This document shows positions 30,265 to 40,300 of a stretch of DNA of 64,000 nt, piece by piece; within the stretch, counting starts at the first letter, position 1, and every line of letters begins with the position of its first letter. The notes beneath the pieces are model-generated. The model was not told where the DNA came from and made no database searches. It saw only the letters and a list, made by a program, of their open reading frames with translations. Origin of the DNA: Bacteroidota bacterium (lineage in GTDB: Bacteria; Bacteroidota; Bacteroidia; Chitinophagales; BACL12); assembly GCA_016706255.1 (NCBI GenBank), contig JADJJZ010000021.1, positions 21,627 to 85,626 on the forward strand. The letters are read 5' to 3'. Position numbers and translations under genes: made by a program.

Positions 30265-31045
30265 GCAAATTTAAGGGAACACAGATTTAACGGATTTAAC
30301 GGATATTGGACGGATTTTTTTGGGAACGCTGAACCCGCAAGCGGGTCGCTGATTTTTGCTGATGTTAACTGATTTTTTTATAGGGTGTATTTGATGGATA
30401 CTCGCTGATTTTTGGGATGGTGTGATAAAGAGTTTAACGGTTGGTGGGTTTTTGGGAACGCTGACGCAGCGGGTCGCTGTTTTGCTGATGTCACCGATTT
30501 TTTAGGGTGTATTTGATGGATACTCGCTGATTTTTTGGGGGTTGTGTTTTAGAATTTGATAAGCCAATTTTATTTCGATAAATGGGGCGGGGACGGTGGG
30601 GCGGATTTTTTGGAACGCTGCCGCAGGGGTCGCGGATTTGTGATGTAAACTGTTTTTAGGTGTATTTGATGATACTCGCTGATTTTGGATGGTGTGATTA
30701 AAAGGAACCTACCTATCGGCAGGCAGGCGCAGATTTAACGGTTTGAACGGATTTTGAACGGATTTCTTTGATTAAGATACAGTTAAATAATTTCGAAAAA
30801 TGTGAGTAAATCCGATATGTAGGGGCGAATTGAATCCGCCCTTACATATCGGATTTACGAGTGGTTTGCACAAAAGGTAAAAGGAACGCTGAACCCGCAG
30901 GCGGGTCGCTGATTTTTGCTGATGTTAACTGATTTTTTTTAGGATGGTGTGTTTTAGGGGAACACGGATTGAACGGATCAAACAGATTAGGACAGATTTA
31001 ATCCGTTTAAACCCGTTAAATCTGTTTAATCTGTGTTCCTTTATC
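30265..31045. repeat. Dispersed-repeat intergenic region
   Basis: No gene. Repeats of the type GAACGCTGAACCCGC(A)AGCGGGTCGCTG followed by TTTTGCTGATGTTAACTGAT occur around 30325, 30455, 30610 (degenerate) and 30880, with AACGGATTTAACGG-like blocks between them. Each carries the short hairpin ACCCGC-AA-GCGGGT or a variant. The same family recurs at 34.1-34.9 kb. Close to ribD the block AATCTGTTTAATCTGTGTTCC runs almost up to the coding start. Confidence 0.6.
30806..30858. repeat. 53-nt palindrome with GTAGGGG head, copy 1
   Basis: Arms GTAAATCCGATATGTA and TACATATCGGATTTAC pair over 16 bp, then a G·T pair and GGGCG/CGCCC, with a 9-nt loop: a stem of 22 pairs. A second copy lies at 34680-34732 with one paired A-T to G-C change. 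No adjacent T run, so not an obvious terminator. Confidence 0.7.
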
Positions 31046-31065
31046 TTTGTGAATTGGAAAAGTAC

Positions 31066-32075
31066 ATGCAATACTGTTTGGGCCTGGCATCGAGAGGGGC
31101 TGGCTACGTGTCACCGAATCCGATGGTGGGGGCGGTGGTGGTGGCTGAGGGGAGGATTATTGGGGAAGGTTGGCATCGGGAGTTTGGTGGGGCGCATGCT
31201 GAGGTGAATGCGTTGCAGGATGTGAAAGCTGAGGATTTGCATCTGCTTCCGCAAGCAACCCTCTTCGTTACCCTCGAACCATGTAACCATTTCGGAAAAA
31301 CACCTCCCTGCACCGAAAAAATTCTTACTTCTGGAATAAAAAATGTGGTAATCGGTACATTGGACCCGAACCCGCTGGTTGCAGGAAAAGGTGTGGAGCG
31401 ATTAAAAGCAAATGGAGTGCAGGTTACGGTTGGTGTTTTGGAAAATGCATGTCGCGAGCTAAATAAATTTTTCTTTTGTTATCATGAAAAAAAACGTCCG
31501 TACGTTACTATAAAATGGGCGCAGAGTGCAGACGGATTTATTGCTGCGGATGATGGGACACCTGTTCATTTTACCAATAACGAAAGTGATATTCTTGTGC
31601 ATAAAATGCGCGCGGAACATATGGGTATTTTAGTCGGCGGAAAAACAATTATTACCGATAATCCGCAATTAACCACACGTTTATGGAAAGGAAAAATCCG
31701 ATACGTATTGTGCTGGATACAAAAAATAATTTACCTGAAGATGCATATGTATTAGATCAATCGACATCAACTATCGTATTTAATTTTGTGCAGGATAAAA
31801 CAGAAAATAATATTCGTTATATTAAAATTGAAAACGAAAATATTCCGCAACAAGTGCTTGCGCATTTATATCAATTAAATATTAATAGTGTTTTAATTGA
31901 AGGCGGAACAAAAACGATTCAAACATTTTTAAATGCCGGATTATGTGATGCGATTTATTATTTTGAATCGGAAATACAATTGGGCTCGGGTATAGCTGCA
32001 CCCTTGGCTACTCAACAATTTGAAGCTAGCAGTATTGATCATGTAAACCTGTTTACGTGGATGCCAGGGGGATAA
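31066..32075 (+). CDS. ribD: Riboflavin biosynthesis deaminase/reductase RibD (frame break)
   Basis: About 335 residues. Deaminase domain first: SPNPMVGAVVV, zinc motif GAHAEVNAL, and TLEPCNHFGKTPPCTEKI with the two Cys ligands. The reductase domain follows (YVTIKWAQSADGFIA; SVLIEGGTKTIQTFL; GSGIAAPL). It carries out the second and third steps of riboflavin synthesis. The frame changes at about 31690, where GGAAAAATCCG would encode GKNPIRIVL if the A5 run were A6. The start is placed at the ATG at 31066; TTG at 31054 (LEKYMQYC) or GTG at 31033 would add residues similar to relatives, but the GTG lies in repeat sequence. Confidence 0.85.
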
Positions 32076-32212
32076 GTAACTACCGCAACGGCAGTCGAAT
32101 AAGTGCAGGAAGTATTGCCCCGACTCAGTTTGAACCTTTCTCCCCCAAAAATGGCTGTTTTTATATTTTCACAAAACTAACTGTTAACTTGCCTGCTGAA
32201 TTAATATAAGTC

Positions 32213-33082
32213 ATGATTTACCTGCTGCTGAGTATTCTTACTTCGACAATGATATTTGTTGCATTCAAGCTGATTGCGAAAAATCATGTCAATATTTTGC
32301 AGGCGATTGTGATTAATTATACGGTTTGTGTTATTGAGGGTGCGTTGGTGCAAAAAGAATTTCCTTCGGCTAATTATATTATGAATACACCATGGTTTCC
32401 AAATGCGTGTATGTTGGGCGCTTTATTTATTTCGGTATTTTATATCACGGCATTAACGGTGCAATTTAGTGGTGTTGCGGTTGCTTCTATTGCGAGTAAA
32501 TTATCGCTAATAATTCCCGTAATGGCTGCGTATTTTTTATATGATGAAGTATTTACACCATTAAAAATAATTGGTATTTTAATTGCCATGCTTGCCGTTG
32601 TGCTCGCGGCTTACAAGCAGGATACGGAACATCACAAACACAATTTTAATTATTATTTTTTTCCATTATTGGTTGTAATCGGCAGCGGATTAATTGACAC
32701 ATTTACAAAATGGAATCAGGAAAAATATTTATCGGACACTGAATTTAATTTATTTTTAATTTGTGTTTTCGGCACGGCTGCAACAATTGGTTGGCTGATT
32801 TTAATCTACAAATATATTACGCGACGTGAAACATTTTCTGCAAAAAGTATTGGTCACGGATTGCTGTTGGGCATACCAAATTATGGCACCATGTATTTTC
32901 TGATTGCGGTGTTAAGCTTACCGGGATGGAGCAGTTCGACGGTTTTTCCTGTAAATAATATCGCGATTGTTGTAGCTTCGTGTCTGGTTGCAATGGTGAT
33001 TTTTAAGGAGCGACTCACGCGGGTTAATCTGGTTGGTATTATGTTATCGATTGCGGCTATTTTACTGATTATGATAAGTTAA
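32213..33082 (+). CDS. EamA/DMT-family permease
   Basis: 289 residues with about ten hydrophobic helices in two EamA-like halves (MIYLLLSILTSTMIFVAFKL at the start; GVAVASIASKLSLIIPVMAA; the second half from YYFFPLLVVIGSGLID; and VVASCLVAMVIFKERLTRVN near the end). DMT permeases move small metabolites or drugs across the inner membrane; the substrate is unknown. It precedes a small membrane protein by 4 bp and the asparaginase-like gene beyond it, so the three probably form one transcript. Confidence 0.75.
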   Translation: MIYLLLSILTSTMIFVAFKLIAKNHVNILQAIVINYTVCVIEGALVQKEFPSANYIMNTPWFPNACMLGALFISVFYITALTVQFSGVAVASIASKLSLIIPVMAAYFLYDEVFTPLKIIGILIAMLAVVLAAYKQDTEHHKHNFNYYFFPLLVVIGSGLIDTFTKWNQEKYLSDTEFNLFLICVFGTAATIGWLILIYKYITRRETFSAKSIGHGLLLGIPNYGTMYFLIAVLSLPGWSSSTVFPVNNIAIVVASCLVAMVIFKERLTRVNLVGIMLSIAAILLIMIS

Positions 33083-33086
33083 CGAT

Positions 33087-33500
33087 ATGCTGGATAAGAT
33101 AAATGTAAGGAAGCTGACGGCGCAAAAATGGTATCCCTGGTACTTGGGCACTGCATTATGCGGTGGCGCGATTTTAATAATGTTGCTGGTGTTTATTTCG
33201 GGTGCGGCTTATACGTATGTGTGGTCGGTGGTGGGTATGAATTTATTGCTTTATATGTTGCTGAATGCATTTAGTTGCCTGCTGGTGCCTGAATTATGGA
33301 AATATATTAAAACTACGATACTGGTTTATCTGCTCAACCTGGGTATTTTATTTTTGATGTTATATTTATTAATGGGAAAAGATTTTTCGGAATACAGTGG
33401 CAATTTACCGGCCTTCGGGGCATTGGTATTTTGTTTTTTCGGGTCGCTGATTCTGATTAGTTTTATTCGGGGCGCAGCTAATTTTTTAAAAAATGAATAA
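33087..33500 (+). CDS. Small integral membrane protein, unknown
   Basis: 137 residues with four predicted membrane segments (ALCGGAILIMLLVFISGAA, VGMNLLLYMLLNAFSCLLV, ILVYLLNLGILFLMLYLLM, LVFCFFGSLILISFI). No family recognised. It lies 4 bp after the permease stop and ends 6 bp before the asparaginase-like gene, suggesting co-expression. Confidence 0.55.
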   Translation: MLDKINVRKLTAQKWYPWYLGTALCGGAILIMLLVFISGAAYTYVWSVVGMNLLLYMLLNAFSCLLVPELWKYIKTTILVYLLNLGILFLMLYLLMGKDFSEYSGNLPAFGALVFCFFGSLILISFIRGAANFLKNE

Positions 33501-33506
33501 TGTTTT

Positions 33507-34073
33507 ATGTCGATAAAAATATTTGTTACAGGCGGCACATTTGATAAGGAATATGATGAAATTCGCGGTCAGTTGTATTTTAATGAAACACATTTGCCGG
33601 AAATTTTGCGTTTGGGTCGTTGCACGCTGAATGTGCAAATTGAAACCTTGATGATGATTGATAGTTTGCACATGACTGAATTGGATCGTCAGCGGATTGT
33701 AGATAATTGCAGTAATTGTGAAAATCCGCGTATTATTATCACGCACGGAACGGATACGATGGTGGAAACGGCGAAGGCGATTGCGGATGCGCAGATAGCG
33801 AAAACGATTATTTTGACGGGTGCGATGATTCCATATAAATTCGGGTCGTCGGATGGGTTGTTTAATATGGGCTGTGCGCTATCGTTTGTTCAAACGTTGC
33901 CGCATGGGGTTTATATTACGATGAATGGGAGGTATTTTATTTGGAATAATGTGCGGAAGAATAAGGAGGAGGGGGGGGGGGGGCAGAGAAGGTTGACGGG
34001 GGAGGACTTTTTGGGGAGACGCGGAATTGGGAACGCTCGGCGCGGGCGCCGAGGGCACGGATGGACGGGTTAG
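33507..34073 (+). CDS. Short asparaginase-like protein, 3' end disrupted
   Basis: The N-terminal 150 residues match the small asparaginase/glutaminase family: VTGGTFDK with the nucleophile-type Thr, ITHGTDTMVETAK with the second catalytic Thr-Asp pair, KTIILTGAMIPYKFGSSD, and PHGVYITMNGRYFIWNNVRKN. Relatives end soon after NNVRKNKE, at about 165 residues. Here the text becomes EEGGGGQRRLTG at a tract of 13 G (33971-33983) and runs on into G-rich repeat DNA to 34073. The last 35 codons are therefore probably not original. A miscalled homopolymer or a repeat insertion explains this equally well. Confidence 0.65.
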   Translation: MSIKIFVTGGTFDKEYDEIRGQLYFNETHLPEILRLGRCTLNVQIETLMMIDSLHMTELDRQRIVDNCSNCENPRIIITHGTDTMVETAKAIADAQIAKTIILTGAMIPYKFGSSDGLFNMGCALSFVQTLPHGVYITMNGRYFIWNNVRKNKEEGGGGQRRLTGEDFLGRRGIGNARRGRRGHGWTG

Positions 34074-35020
34074 CGGGGACGCGATTTTTGGGAATGAGGT
34101 GGGTAGTTCAATTTAAAGAAAAGGAGAAGGGGCGGGGGGAGGCGCCCGGATTACGAATTGCGAGGAACGCGAACACGGATTGGACGGCGGAACGCGGTCG
34201 GCAAGCGGGTGGTGATTTCGGCGGATTTAAACTGATTTTTTTGGGTGTGTGTGGACGGATGCTAGCGGCGGACTGATTACTTTTGGTAGATATGGGATTG
34301 GTGCGCTGTGGGGAGGCTTATTTGATGTAAGGATTTAAATGTAATATTTAGATTGTAATTTTAATTTTTAATCAAAATTCTCCGAGCACTCTGTGGGCTG
34401 TTGCCCGTGGACTCTGTGGTTAAATAACGGAATTGTGATTTTGGGGTTGAGGTGAAAAGGAACACGGATTGACGGGTTGAACGGATAGGGAGGGATTTTT
34501 TGGGAACCTGCCTACGGGCAGGCAGGCGCTGCCTGCAAGCGGGTCGCCGATTTGGCGGATTTAAACTGATTTTTTATTGGATGTGTTTGGCAGATGCCCG
34601 CAGTGGGACGCTGATTTTTGTAGGGTGCAATTTGTAATGATTTTGATGGGATATAGTTCATATTTAAAGATAAATGTGAGTAAAGCCGGTATGTAGGGGC
34701 GAATTGAATCCGCCCTTACATACCGGATTTACGAATGGGTTGGACGAATGTTAAAAAGGAACACAGATTGAACGGATCTAACGGATATTGGACGGATTTT
34801 AGAAGGGAACGCTGAACCCGGCAAGCGGGTCGCGGATTTTTGCTGATGTAAACTGATTTTTTTGGATGTGTGGGCGGTTGGACGCCTAGCGGCGGACTGA
34901 TTACTTTTTTGTAGAGATGGATTTGGAGTGCCGGGGGCTTTTTATTTTTTTTTCTTTGTTTCTTTTCTTTTTTTTTGTGGGTTTTGTTTTGTGTTTTTTG
35001 TGTTACTAAAATATACACAT
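34074..35020. repeat. Repeat-rich, partly G-biased intergenic region
   Basis: No supported gene. From 33960 to 34300 the plus strand is extremely G-rich. Copies of the AACCCGCAAGCGGGTCG / GATGTAAACTGATTTTT family lie near 34195, 34530 and 34810, and a second 53-nt palindrome sits at 34680-34732. The block CACTCTGTGGGC ... GGTTAAATAA near 34385 belongs to another family, also seen at 41.6 and 62.6 kb. Past 34930 the sequence is T-rich and leads into a terminator. Confidence 0.6.
34680..34732. repeat. 53-nt palindrome with GTAGGGG head, copy 2
   Basis: Same length and layout as 30806-30858. Stem position 10 is G-C here instead of A-T (CCGGTATGTA/TACATACCGG), a paired change. Position 6 is unpaired (G where T is expected). 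Confidence 0.65.
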
Positions 35021-35049
35021 AAAAAAATCCGCTGGATTAGAGCGGATTT
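35021..35049 (-). terminator. Terminator of the phosphorelay operon
   Basis: AAATCCGCT / AGCGGATTT hairpin with a 7-nt loop, followed on the minus strand by a T run; 20 bp past the receiver gene stop. Confidence 0.75.
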
Positions 35050-35068
35050 GGTTTGGAATTAATTTTAT

Positions 35069-35563
35069 TTATCCGATGAAACCGGTGGCCCAGAAAATGG
35101 CGGCGAGGGCGATGATGCCGATGATGCTCCAGGTTAGGGTGCGGTTTAATTTTTGTATTTTGCTAATTCGTGAATTACCTGACGATGTTTGAATAATTTT
35201 TCGAAAGCCTGTTCGGTGCACAAATGCTGAAGGACCTTTACTACATAATCGAAAGCACCTTCGCGAACACACTCAACAGCAACATCAATTTTATCTTGTC
35301 CGGAAATCATAATTACATCAACATGATCATATTTCTTTTTAAATGAATTAATGTTTCGAGACCACTTTTGCACTTTTATTTACAGCATCTAAGTGATAAT
35401 CTAACACAACAATAGTTGGATGTTTATCCATATTGTCGTTACACTCTTCACCGGTGCTGAATTTATAAATTTCAAAATTTGGATATTTCGACCTGAGGTG
35501 GTCTTCCATCATTTGAGCATGCATTGGCTCGTCATCAACTATAAAAACTACTTCTTTGTTCAT
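35069..35563 (-). CDS. Receiver protein with C-terminal membrane helix (frame breaks)
   Basis: Joined across three frame changes, this is a response-regulator receiver domain: acidic pair in VVFIVDDEPMHAQMM, phospho-acceptor Asp in TIVVLDYHLD, then DVIMISGQDKIDVAVE and the conserved Lys in FDYVVKG. After the receiver comes a short linker (FEKLFKHRQVIHELAKYK) and a hydrophobic C-terminal helix, LTWSIIGIIALAAIFWATGF. There is no DNA-binding domain. It is the last gene of the kinase-kinase-Hpt operon and may be a membrane-tethered phosphate sink or local effector. The membrane tail is unusual for a stand-alone receiver. Confidence 0.6.
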
Positions 35564-35595
35564 ACGTTATTGAATTGGGTTTTTGATATGCAATA

Positions 35596-35952
35596 TTAAG
35601 CTATTTTTTCAATTACACTTCTTAATTCCTCGAAAGCCTCATTACAGCCCGCTTCCACGAGTTGTATCAGCATGGCTATCGCCTCCGGATTCTTCGATTC
35701 ACCGGCATATTCCTCAATACGCAGGATGGGCTCCTTCAACGATTCGATACCCATATAGGCCAGTTGTGGTTTTAATGAGTGGGCAGTGGTTTTCAAATTA
35801 TTCCAGTCCCCACATTCGTGCTGCGATTTCATGGTATCAATACTCACAGGAGCCAAAGCGAGAAACATATTAATATATTTCGTCATTTTGGCATTATTTT
35901 TTTCAGTAAAACTTTCCAGGAATTCCAGATTAATTCTTTTATAATTATCCAT
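35596..35952 (-). CDS. Histidine phosphotransfer (Hpt) protein
   Basis: 118 residues forming an Hpt four-helix bundle. The phospho-accepting His is in TAHSLKPQLAYMG (HSLKP motif). It would carry phosphate between the receiver domains of the hybrid kinases and the membrane-tailed receiver protein. It lies 10 bp after the second kinase and 32 bp before the receiver gene, all on the minus strand. Confidence 0.8.
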   Translation of the reverse strand: MDNYKRINLEFLESFTEKNNAKMTKYINMFLALAPVSIDTMKSQHECGDWNNLKTTAHSLKPQLAYMGIESLKEPILRIEEYAGESKNPEAIAMLIQLVEAGCNEAFEELRSVIEKIA

Positions 35953-35962
35953 TGTTAAACGT

Positions 35963-37324
35963 TTATGATCTTACGATTATTTTACTCATTTTTTCTAATA
36001 ACTCATCAACAGAAAATGGTTTGCCGACAAATTCATTCATACCACTTTCAAAACATTTATCTACTTCTGCTTTGATTACACTTGCAGTCATCGCAATTAT
36101 CGGCATTGAATTTATACGCGGGTCGCTGCTGCTGCCAATTGTTTTTGTTGCTTCGTGACCATCCATTTCCGGCATTTGAATATCCATCAACACAATGTCA
36201 AAGGTATTATTCTTTAGCATATCCACAGCAATTTTTCCATTCGCCGCTACGGTAACTTGTGCACCTTCAATTGCACTCTCTAATGTGTCAACAGCTACCA
36301 TCTGATTAAACTCATTATCCTCTGCCAACAAAATGCGCAAATTTTTCATTTTTGCCACTACCTGTTGCTTATGTTCCGCTTTCGGATTTTCATCCACCAC
36401 ATCTTTTCCGATGGCAAACGGCAGCGTAAAACTAAATACAGAACCTTTTCCTGCTTCGCTATCCACGGATATTGCACCACCTTGTAATTCTATCAGTTTT
36501 TTACAAATCGCCAATCCCAAACCTGTGCCACCAAATTTGCGTGTGGTGCTGCTGGTTTCCTGGGTAAACATGTCGAAAATGTAATCGAGTTTATCTTTTG
36601 CAATGCCAATTCCGGTATCAATTACACTAAAGGTGAGCAACACTTTTTCGCCCTGCATAGCAGCAGTGGTTTTTATAGTGACACTGCCTTTTTCAGTAAA
36701 TTTTATGGCATTGCCGGTCAGGTTTAATAAAATCTGACTCAAACGATATGGGTCGCCGATAATTGTTTTGGGGATGGTATTTTCGATATCTGTTTTTAAT
36801 TCGAGGTTTTTATCATCGGCATTCACTTTCATTGTTTCGAAAACCGATTTAATTTCATTGCGAATGTCGAAAGGAATACTTTCGAGATTTATTTTTCCGG
36901 CTTCAATTTTTGAGAGGTCGAGAATATCATTAATAATTACCAGCAAATTATCGGATGCATGTTTTATGCTGTTGAGATATTTTAACTGGTCGGTGCGCGG
37001 TTCTTTTTCCAACAGCAAACGTGTCATACCTAAAATGGCATTCATTGGTGTACGAATTTCGTGACTCATATTGGCCAGAAATTGTTCCTTCACCTTTTCA
37101 GAATATTCCGCCCGTCCTTTTTCCGATTCGAGCTCGCGGGTTTTTTCGCGGACCTTTTCACGCAATATGCGCTGGTCAACTGCCGCGTCGCTAATGCGTT
37201 TGCGGATAACATAATAAATGAAAATACCGATCACAATGATACAAATACTATAAATCCACCATGTTTTCCATGATGGCGGATCAACGATGAGCGGAATATT
37301 AATTAAGCTGCTGAGGAGTTGCAT
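35963..37324 (-). CDS. Hybrid histidine kinase with one membrane helix
   Basis: 453 residues. One membrane helix (WWIYSICIIVIGIFIYYVI, about 23-41), then a coiled-coil linker, HisKA with the phospho-His in NMSHEIRTPMNAI, HATPase with N box LTGNAIKF, DTGIGIAKDKL and GTGLGLAICKKL, and a C-terminal receiver with Asp in VLMDIQMPEMDG and Lys in FVGKPF. It has no sensor domain and is closely similar to the C-terminal half of the propeller kinase immediately upstream, whose stop it overlaps by 26 nt, so it looks like a tandem duplicate that lost its sensor. It probably feeds the same Hpt. Confidence 0.85.
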   Translation of the reverse strand: MQLLSSLINIPLIVDPPSWKTWWIYSICIIVIGIFIYYVIRKRISDAAVDQRILREKVREKTRELESEKGRAEYSEKVKEQFLANMSHEIRTPMNAILGMTRLLLEKEPRTDQLKYLNSIKHASDNLLVIINDILDLSKIEAGKINLESIPFDIRNEIKSVFETMKVNADDKNLELKTDIENTIPKTIIGDPYRLSQILLNLTGNAIKFTEKGSVTIKTTAAMQGEKVLLTFSVIDTGIGIAKDKLDYIFDMFTQETSSTTRKFGGTGLGLAICKKLIELQGGAISVDSEAGKGSVFSFTLPFAIGKDVVDENPKAEHKQQVVAKMKNLRILLAEDNEFNQMVAVDTLESAIEGAQVTVAANGKIAVDMLKNNTFDIVLMDIQMPEMDGHEATKTIGSSSDPRINSMPIIAMTASVIKAEVDKCFESGMNEFVGKPFSVDELLEKMSKIIVRS

Positions 37325-40300
37325 ATTTTAATATCTTATTTCGTAATTCTTTTGGTTCAAATGGTTTGGCAATAAAATCGTCCATACCACTTTCATAACA
37401 TTTATCTACTTCACTTTTAATTACCGATGCGGTCATTGCGACAATGGCAATGGAATTTTTCTTTTTATTTTCCAGTTTTCTGATGGTGCGCGCTGCTTCA
37501 TAACCATCCATCACCGGCATCTGCACATCCATCAGCACAACATGATAATCGCCAACTGTAATTTTATCGACTGCAATTTTACCGTTTTCTGCAATATCAA
37601 TCGTAACATTCGGGAACATACTTTCAATACTATCGGTTGCTACCATCTGGTTAAACATATTATCTTCTACCAACAAAATATGTATCGGTAAAGTTGTATC
37701 ACCTGCTAAATTATCGTTCTCTGCATCTTTGGAAACAGCGGCCTCACTCACTTCAAACGGAATGGTGGCAGTAAACACTGAACCTTTGCCTAAAGTGCTT
37801 TCCACCGATAAAATACCACCTGATAATTCGGTTAAACGTTTGCTGATGCTCAATCCGAGACCTGTTCCGCCAAATTTACGTGTGGTAGCCACATCAGCCT
37901 GCGAAAAACTATCAAAAATGGAATCGAGTTTATCCTGTGCAATACCCACACCGGTGTCTTCAACATGAAAGGCGATGGTGGCGATGTTATTTTCAGTTTT
38001 TTGTAAATCACATCGCACAACAACTTTTCCTGTTTCTGTAAATTTAATTGCGTTACCTGTCAGGTTAATTAATATCTGATTTAAGCGCACCTGATCAACA
38101 ATTACATATTCCGGAATATGTTCATCAATAATTACTTCAAATCCGATATTTTTTTCATCCGATTTAAATTTCATGATGTCGCCGAGGTTATTTAATAAAT
38201 TGCGGAAATGAAATGGTATTTTTTCCAATTCCATTTTCCCGGCTTGTATTTTTGAGAGGTCAAGAATATCGTTAATAATCACCAATAAATTATCTGACGA
38301 TTGACGAATTGCATTTAAATAACGTTTTTGAGTTTCTTTCGGTTCTTTTTCCAACAGCAGTCGCGTCATACCCATAATCGCATTCATCGGTGTACGAATT
38401 TCGTGACTCATATTGGCAAGAAATTCTTCTTTCGCTTTTTCTGAATTTTCAGCTCTGATAGCTGCAGTTTCGGCTTTTATTTTTTGTTGTTCTAATTCAG
38501 CGGTGCGTTGTGTAACGGTTGCTTCCAGCAGGTTTGCGCGCTTGCGTAATCTGCGGTTCCGGAGGATATTAATTAAAATAATTAATCCCAAACCTAAAAC
38601 ACCAGCTGTAATCTGGAATAATAATGTTGCCCAAAATGGTTTTTTAATGGTGAAGGAATACGTTACCGCATCGCTCCAAATTCCATCTGCATTTTTTGCT
38701 TTTACACTAAATGTATAAGTGCCGGGTTTTAAATTGGAATAGGTCATGGATGTACTATTACCAATATCTTTCCAGTCATCCTCAAATCCATCGAGATAAA
38801 CCTGATAGGTAATTTTTTCGTGCACACTAAAAAAGATAGCACTGAAATCGAATGTAATATGATTTTGGTCGTACGGTAATTTTAAATTAACCGGTAAATT
38901 ATACCAGCCTGCAGTGGTGTCGCTGTATGGTCCCCAATCGGTTGTTTCAAAAAACAAACGAATATTTCTGAGTTCGATTAATGGTTTTGTTTGGGTGATA
39001 ATATCTTCCTCAGGATTATATCTGAATAAACCATCAACAGTGCCCAACCAAACATGCCCAACCGGGTCGACTAATATGGTATTATTGGTATTTTTTATAC
39101 CAAGAAATCCGTCAAATGCATCAAAATGTTTTGTGGTGATGGTGGAATCGGCATTAAATTTTAAATAATCTAATCCGTCATTTAATCCCACCCATAAACC
39201 ATCTGTTGCATCAAATGCTAAGGAATTAATATTGTTTGATGATAACACATCGTTATCGGTATAAAATGAAAATCCTTCGCCGTTGTAACTGCACAAACCC
39301 GCGTCGGGACTGCCAAACCAGATATTGCCGTGTTGGTCTTCATTAATACTGGTAATATGATTGCTGATTAATCCATTATCAAAATACGTATAGCGATTAA
39401 ATTTCCGTCCATCATAAGTCATTACACCGGCATCGGCTGTGGCTATCCATAATAAACCCTGCTTATCGGTAAATAAATAAGTAATATTATCCGAGCTGAG
39501 TGAATCGCTTGCGGTGAGATGTTGCCACGTAATATTTTTACCGATATAAATACCTTCGCCATTTGTTGCTACCCATAAATTGCCTGCTGCATCTTCGCTT
39601 ATCGAAGTAATTTGTGTATTCGGTTCCAGGGCAGTCATGGTGGTTACCGCATACCGTCCGTCGAAATAAATAATATTATTATTTTCATCTGCTGCATACC
39701 AATTGCCATTTGCATTTTTATAAATACAATTAATGCGACTGGTAGAAATAAATCCATTTACATTTAATGGTTTTTCATAATATTGTTTGGTAACGGTATC
39801 TACTACAACATATTTTAGTCCGCTTGCCGTTCCAATTAATAATGCTTCGGGGGTTGCACTTATTGCGGTGATATAATTATTTCTTAATGCAGGAATATTA
39901 TTAAAATTTGAAAATGCGCCATCGTAAAATAAATACAATCCGCTAAAGGCGGTCCCAATCCAGATATTGCCTTCCCGGTCCTGCATAATACTGGTGGCGG
40001 GCTCTTCAGGCTGTTCGGGGTTCAAAATGAATTGAACTTTATAGTCGCTGGAATTTTCGAGGTCGACAAATGGTTTGCTGATGGTATAAATGCCGGTATG
40101 TGTGGCAATCCATTTATTGCCCTGTTTATCGATAAATGATTTTATGGCTTTGGGACCACCGGCGCGGAAAAAATTAATTAATCCGGTGTTCGTTGAATTA
40201 TCGGAAGCAGGAATAATACTGTCGCCACTAATTTTATATAAATTCGGAAAACTATATACTAAAATATTGCCACTGCTGTCGCTATAAATTTTTTCAATAT

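Noticed and set aside
34061..34276. Plus-strand frame through the G-rich repeat
   Set aside because: Made of repeat DNA with biased composition; no protein-like pattern.
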